From Planctomycetaceae bacterium (GTDB lineage: Bacteria > Planctomycetota > Planctomycetia > Pirellulales > Thermoguttaceae), in the NCBI GenBank assembly GCA_031282385.1, contig JAITDV010000668.1, forward strand, positions 1-8,546: 8,546 nucleotides of DNA. The letters are read 5' to 3'. Below, piece after piece: positions 4,981 through 8,546 of the stretch (the stretch's first letter is position 1; each line of letters starts with the position of its first letter). The translations under genes and the position numbers were made by a program. Below the pieces are notes generated by a model, which was not told where the DNA came from, searched no databases, and saw only the letters and a program-made list of their open reading frames with translations.

Positions 4981-6516
4981 ATGAAACGTTTAAGTTTATG
5001 TATTTTTGGGGCAATTGGTTTATTTTGTGTTAGCAGTTTAGCTAATATTTTGACATTCGCTGCACCTCCATTTGCACCTGAATTTCATCGATACCAACAT
5101 ATTTATAACTACCGACCATTTTATGTCTCGCCGCGCATTCAAGTTGTACCAAATGTCGGCGGAGTTACTTATCCATTGGCTGCAAGCGAAATTGAAGCCA
5201 ACAACACCGAATATATTGTTACACCGCAAGCATCAACGCAAGTTGCACCAATTACAAAAGCACCAGTTGCACAATTTCGAGCCGGACGTTACTACACAAC
5301 CGAACCAACCGAACCAACCGTAACCGCCGAATCACATTTCAATGACTCTACTCCAATACTTGCTCCCACGTTGTCAAATCAAGATTCAACAAACCGAGCG
5401 CAAATAATTTCTCCACGATCAATTTCTACGCCTTCGCTTACAAATTCGTTCACCGCCGGTTCAACAAAAACAGACTCAAAAAATGTAATCGAAAATACTT
5501 CACAACTTGACTTTCTCAACGCTAGATTGGCAAAAATGCAACTTGAAAAAAAGAATCTTGACGGCACCTTGCATTCAATCGATAAAATTGAAAATGTTGC
5601 CTTCAAAGTACAAACTCTGGTCGATTTGGCTGAATACGTCTCACGCGATAAAAATTATAAAAAAGAAGCAGAACATCTATTTGAACTTGCTCTTGCCGCT
5701 ACAGATGCTTTTGCGAAAAATCAACCCGTGATCATAACCTTTCCCAATTCCGCTTCGACCAAACCAAACCAAGATGTAAAGAACTCTCCGCCTGCCAACA
5801 AGCCCAAAAAAAATACACCCCCAAGTAACCCAATCGAAAATGCTCCCGACACAGCCAACACAGAAATTGACCAATATCTCCTAAACGATCCGCTGCCAAA
5901 TTCCACAACCAAAAAAGACAATGTTGCACCGAAATTAGATTTGATTACTCCCGATCTGAAAAAAGATGAACCAACTAAAACCAAAACTAATGACAAAGAT
6001 ATTTTTGGATTGCCCGAAAAAACTACTAATCCATTGTTGCCCAAAACCGACACAACAGACACAACTACAGAAAGCAATAAAGAGAAAAAAACTGTAATTG
6101 ATATACCTAACAATTCAGACTTGGAAAATTCATTGATCGAACAACCAAAAAAGAAAAAAGAACGAAAACCGCTCATCAAAGAATCTGATAACTTGTTGGA
6201 ACTTGATGGCGGGAATAACTCAGGTAATAAATCAACAAAAAGTAACACCACACAACCGCCGTTGATAATAAATCAAGTATCACCCGACGGCTCAAAAATT
6301 AAATTGCCGGAAGCAACCAAAATGACGCTTGAAGAATACAATAAACTCAATCAAAACAGCACAACTTCAAAAACAACACAAGATTCAAAAATAGAAAAAA
6401 AACCTGAAAACTCCACAGGTGCAACCGACTTACTCACAACACCAAACACTGACGACCAAACTAAACAAAAGAAAAAACCAAACCGACCGCAACGAAAACC
6501 GCTGATTTCAAATTAA
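4981..6516 (+). CDS. Secreted Thr/Lys/Pro/Asn-rich protein of unknown function
   Basis: I do not recognise a family for this 511-residue protein. Residues 1-28 form a signal peptide (MKRLSLCIFGAIGLFCV..., cleavage near 27-28), so it is exported. Residues 29-170 are low in complexity, with Pro, Thr and Ser, several Tyr in the first part and a small TEPTEPT repeat (108-114). Residues about 176-245 are the only part that looks folded: a helical segment (LDFLNARLAKMQLEKKNLD, then IENVAFKVQTLVDLAEYV...EAEHLFELALAATDAF) with a TPR-like look. Residues 250-511 are disordered, Lys/Thr/Asn/Pro-rich, with two related basic motifs: KKKERKPLIK (391-400) and RPQRKPLIS (502-510) at the C-terminus. The plus strand here is poor in G, unlike oleB-like and rtcB. 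A structural, cell-surface or scaffold role is possible but unproven. Confidence 0.85.
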   Translation: MKRLSLCIFGAIGLFCVSSLANILTFAAPPFAPEFHRYQHIYNYRPFYVSPRIQVVPNVGGVTYPLAASEIEANNTEYIVTPQASTQVAPITKAPVAQFRAGRYYTTEPTEPTVTAESHFNDSTPILAPTLSNQDSTNRAQIISPRSISTPSLTNSFTAGSTKTDSKNVIENTSQLDFLNARLAKMQLEKKNLDGTLHSIDKIENVAFKVQTLVDLAEYVSRDKNYKKEAEHLFELALAATDAFAKNQPVIITFPNSASTKPNQDVKNSPPANKPKKNTPPSNPIENAPDTANTEIDQYLLNDPLPNSTTKKDNVAPKLDLITPDLKKDEPTKTKTNDKDIFGLPEKTTNPLLPKTDTTDTTTESNKEKKTVIDIPNNSDLENSLIEQPKKKKERKPLIKESDNLLELDGGNNSGNKSTKSNTTQPPLIINQVSPDGSKIKLPEATKMTLEEYNKLNQNSTTSKTTQDSKIEKKPENSTGATDLLTTPNTDDQTKQKKKPNRPQRKPLISN

Positions 6517-6616
6517 TTCCATCTATGTTACTATTCCATTGCTGTATATTGAGAAAATTCTAAAAAACAACCAACACTGAATTATTACATTTTTGTTTAT
6601 TTTGTTTTAGTCGGGC

Positions 6617-6637
6617 AATTTCTACAAGAAATTTTTT
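6617..6637 (+). terminator. Weak AT-rich hairpin with T-run
   Basis: AATTTCT (6617-6623) and AGAAATT (6627-6633) form a perfect 7-bp stem around a 3-base loop, and the T-run continues to 6637. It lies about 100 bp after the secreted-protein gene and before rtcB. The stem is nearly all A-T, so termination would be weak. Confidence 0.35.
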
Positions 6638-6705
6638 AGTGTTCTCGTCACTCACGTTTAAGGTGTAATTACTATTGACAATATGAACGGCAAGAAAAAT
6701 TGCAC

Positions 6706-6711
6706 AAGGAG
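6706..6711 (+). promoter_or_regulatory. Ribosome binding site deciding the rtcB start
   Basis: AAGGAG sits 6 bases before the ATG at 6718. An in-frame TTG at 6700 would start upstream of this site and put it inside the gene, so the ATG is preferred. Confidence 0.8.
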
Positions 6712-6717
6712 AAATTT

Positions 6718-8196
6718 ATGCAATTTGTAGCTACTGATAATGAGGCGATATCAAAATTGGTTTCTGATTCTGTTCCTCCGATTACTGTAATTGGCACAGA
6801 GTCTATTCGTGCAACATTTGATCAAAAATCATTGCAACAGGCGGTTAACGCTCGTGGAGCGTGCGGTGTTACGGATGTGATTTTGAATCCGGATGCGCAT
6901 TGTGGTTATGGAGCGCCGATAGGTTGTGTGATGGTATCTCCGACGCATGTTTTCCCGGGACCGGTTGGTGTTGATATAAAGTGTTCAATGTCATTGTTGC
7001 AATTTGATCTTCCAGCGGAAGAGATTCGCGACCAAAACATTAGACGTAAGTTGATCGATGCAATTTGTGATCGCACTCCAACGGGCGCAGGGGCAGGTCA
7101 AAAAAGTATTCGCAAAGGACGGCGGTTTAACAGAAGTGTTGTCATGCAGGCAGTGATCGAAGGCGCAACCGAATCGGTATGTGAACAGTTCGGAATTCCG
7201 TTTGAATGGACAAAACGTTGTGAGGATTCGTTTCATCTTGGACATGATGGAACTTCGGAGTCGCTTGAGTTTCGGCTTGATGAAGTATTGCGTGAGAAAT
7301 ACATGGTTAATTTTGAAGATAAGATGACTCAACTCGGTTCTTACGGCGGCGGTAATCATTTTGGCGAATGTGAAATTGTCAAAGTTGGTGAAGACGATGA
7401 ATCAAAACGGATTGCGGATGTATTTGGTCTTAAAAATGATCATGTTGCTTTTTTGTCGCATTGCGGTTCTCGCGGCTTCGGTAACATTCTGGCAACAGAG
7501 CAATTTAAAATATTGCAAAGAAAATTTAAGGAATGGGGAATTCCGTTTCCGGGTAATGATCGAGAGTTGGTTTATGCGCCGATTGGTTCTCTTGAGGCGA
7601 ATAATTATCTTGACGATATGGCGTTGGGAGCAAATTTTGCAACAGTAAATCATCTGTTAATCAACACGTTAATTTTAGAAGCATTTCGTGAAGTGTTTCC
7701 GCATGTCAATGCGAATTTTGTTTATTTCATTAGTCATAATATTGTGCGGCGTGAAATTTGGAAAGAGCGTCCTGTTCTTGTTCACCGCAAAGGATCAACA
7801 CGTGCGTTACCGGCGGGACATCATGAGTTGCGCGGTACGCCGTTTGAAACTACGGGGCATCCGATTCTTTTACCGGGTAATCCACGTAATGGTTCGGCGG
7901 TAATGGTTGGTTTGGAAGGAGCGTCAATTAGTGCTTACAGTATAAATCACGGCGCAGGAAGAGTAATGGGACGACGAAAAGCATTCGATACTTTGAACCA
8001 AAAAGTAGTTGACAACGAGATGAAAGATGCAGATATTCTAACTAATTGTAATCGATATCCGCTTGATGAAGCACCGGCAGCATACAAGAATTTTGATGAC
8101 GTTTTGCAAAGTGTCAAGTTATCCGGTCTTGCTCGCGAAGTCGCAAGATTATACGCAACATTTGTAATCAAAGACAACAATCAAGCTGATGATTAA
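6718..8196 (+). CDS. rtcB: RtcB-type RNA-splicing ligase
   Basis: RtcB joins RNA 2',3'-cyclic phosphate (or 3'-phosphate) ends to 5'-OH ends using GTP and manganese, in RNA repair or splicing in the cytoplasm. The 492-residue product is longer than E. coli RtcB and close to archaeal forms. Visible motifs are NPDAHCGYGAPIG (57-69), GVDIKC with metal ligands Asp86 and Cys89, GGGNHF (210-215) with Asn213 and His214, SHCGSRGFG (247-255) with His248, the SHN motif with His340, RKGSTRALP (357-365), and SINHGAGRVMGRR (408-420), where His411 should be guanylylated. All metal and catalytic residues are kept. The usual GVDIGCGM reads GVDIKCSM here, suggesting a distinct subfamily. No archease, RtcA or tRNA gene is nearby, so the substrate is unknown. 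The repeat end at 8197 touches the stop codon. Confidence 0.95.
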   Translation: MQFVATDNEAISKLVSDSVPPITVIGTESIRATFDQKSLQQAVNARGACGVTDVILNPDAHCGYGAPIGCVMVSPTHVFPGPVGVDIKCSMSLLQFDLPAEEIRDQNIRRKLIDAICDRTPTGAGAGQKSIRKGRRFNRSVVMQAVIEGATESVCEQFGIPFEWTKRCEDSFHLGHDGTSESLEFRLDEVLREKYMVNFEDKMTQLGSYGGGNHFGECEIVKVGEDDESKRIADVFGLKNDHVAFLSHCGSRGFGNILATEQFKILQRKFKEWGIPFPGNDRELVYAPIGSLEANNYLDDMALGANFATVNHLLINTLILEAFREVFPHVNANFVYFISHNIVRREIWKERPVLVHRKGSTRALPAGHHELRGTPFETTGHPILLPGNPRNGSAVMVGLEGASISAYSINHGAGRVMGRRKAFDTLNQKVVDNEMKDADILTNCNRYPLDEAPAAYKNFDDVLQSVKLSGLAREVARLYATFVIKDNNQADD

Positions 8197-8219
8197 TAAA
8201 CTGTTTACACTTTAAATTT
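8197..8219 (-). repeat. Isolated end of the 103-bp repeat family
   Basis: TAAACTGTTTACACTTTAAATTT matches the outer 23 bases of copy 2 (one difference in TAAACTGTTCACAC), but the interior does not follow. It begins at the first base after the rtcB stop codon. This is a truncated copy or solo end. Confidence 0.6.
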
Positions 8220-8265
8220 ACGTAATATTGCAGTGGTATGTTTTTTTGTGTTGTTTTTTTAAACT

Positions 8266-8343
8266 AAGGCTGAAAGCCTTGAATCAATAGCGTAGGGCAA
8301 CGCCCTACGAAAAAATACACAATGACTCAAGCCCTGAAAGGGC
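8266..8343. repeat. Three consecutive triloop hairpins
   Basis: Three perfect short hairpins follow each other: AAGGCT-GAA-AGCCTT (8266-8280), CGTAGGGC-AAC-GCCCTACG (8291-8309) and GCCCT-GAA-AGGGC (8331-8343). The spacers are about 10 and 21 bases. None is followed by a T-run on the plus strand. The type resembles dispersed intergenic repeats I have seen in other bacterial genomes (GGCTGAAAGCC, GTAGGGCAACGCCCTAC), but I cannot give a family name. Confidence 0.6.
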
Positions 8344-8403
8344 GACACCAAAACTCAATTTAACATGCTCAAAAACACAATGCATTGCGTCTCACATTGA
8401 TTT

Positions 8404-8546
8404 AATAGACCTTTTTTCTAACCTAAAAATACATCAACGCAACAAAAAACCTACAACGAAAAACCGCCTTTAACTCCGCCGAGACCACCCCTAACCCCTC
8501 CGAAGGAGGGGAATAAGAATACGCCTCCGAGGGAGGCGAATTATTC
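8404..8546. repeat. Cloverleaf-like inverted-repeat element, copy B (cut by window edge)
   Basis: This is copy A in inverted orientation. The end AATAGACCTTTTTTCTAACCT (8404-8424) matches the right end of copy A. The following 56-bp tail is identical to copy A's at about 54 positions. The first arm (GAGACCACCCCTAACCCC, 8481 onward) and the central hairpin GCCTCC-GAG-GGAGGC then follow. The second arm and far end lie outside the window. High identity suggests a recent spread. Confidence 0.8.

Noticed and set aside
5721..6251. A 176-codon open frame on the minus strand inside the secreted-protein gene
   Set aside because: It is Ser/Val/Phe/Gly-rich low complexity, just the reverse image of Lys/Thr/Asn/Pro codons in the real gene. 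The plus-strand gene has a signal peptide and a good ribosome binding site.
6700..6717. TTG at 6700 as the rtcB start
   Set aside because: The AAGGAG at 6706-6711 is correctly spaced for the ATG at 6718 and would fall inside the gene if translation began at 6700.
8291..8316. CGTAGGGC hairpin after rtcB as a plus-strand terminator
   Set aside because: It is followed by an A-run rather than a T-run on the plus strand. On the minus strand the T-run precedes the stem, which is also wrong for termination.

Overview
The window holds five convincing protein genes, all on the + strand, separated by gaps packed with small palindromic repeats. The DNA is AT-rich. Two proteins point to a planctomycete or close PVC relative: an exported protein-L-isoaspartate methyltransferase with a C-terminal beta-sandwich-like domain that I associate with planctomycete homologues, and an OleB-like haloalkane-dehalogenase-fold hydrolase. 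This lineage call is from family memory and is moderate to low in confidence. No rRNA, tRNA, CRISPR array, transposase or phage gene was seen.

Layout. Positions 1-374 hold a palindromic element with inverted ends (5-168), a first copy of a ~103-bp repeat (212-314) and a putative promoter. Then come a MoxR AAA+ ATPase (375-1310); a cloverleaf-like inverted-repeat element (1325-1522) and two joined copies of the 103-bp repeat; the OleB-like hydrolase (1865-2755); a hairpin and another repeat copy; the exported isoaspartate methyltransferase (2961-4304); a 676-bp gap with three repeat copies; a secreted Thr/Lys/Pro/Asn-rich protein (4981-6516); an RtcB-type RNA ligase (6718-8196); and a tail with a repeat end, three triloop hairpins and a second, inverted copy of the cloverleaf element cut by the window edge.

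The genes do not form an obvious pathway or operon. Gaps are 200-680 bp and repeat-filled, and usual partners are missing: no DUF58 gene beside moxR, no oleA/C/D beside the OleB-like gene, no archease beside rtcB. The outstanding feature is the repeat content. At least seven recognisable copies (plus isolated ends) of one ~103-bp family occur in 8.5 kb. They have inverted ends (consensus TAWACTGTTC), TA at each boundary, a central hairpin, and no coding capacity. This looks like a non-autonomous MITE-type family. One copy ends six bases before a start codon and so supplies that gene's leader.
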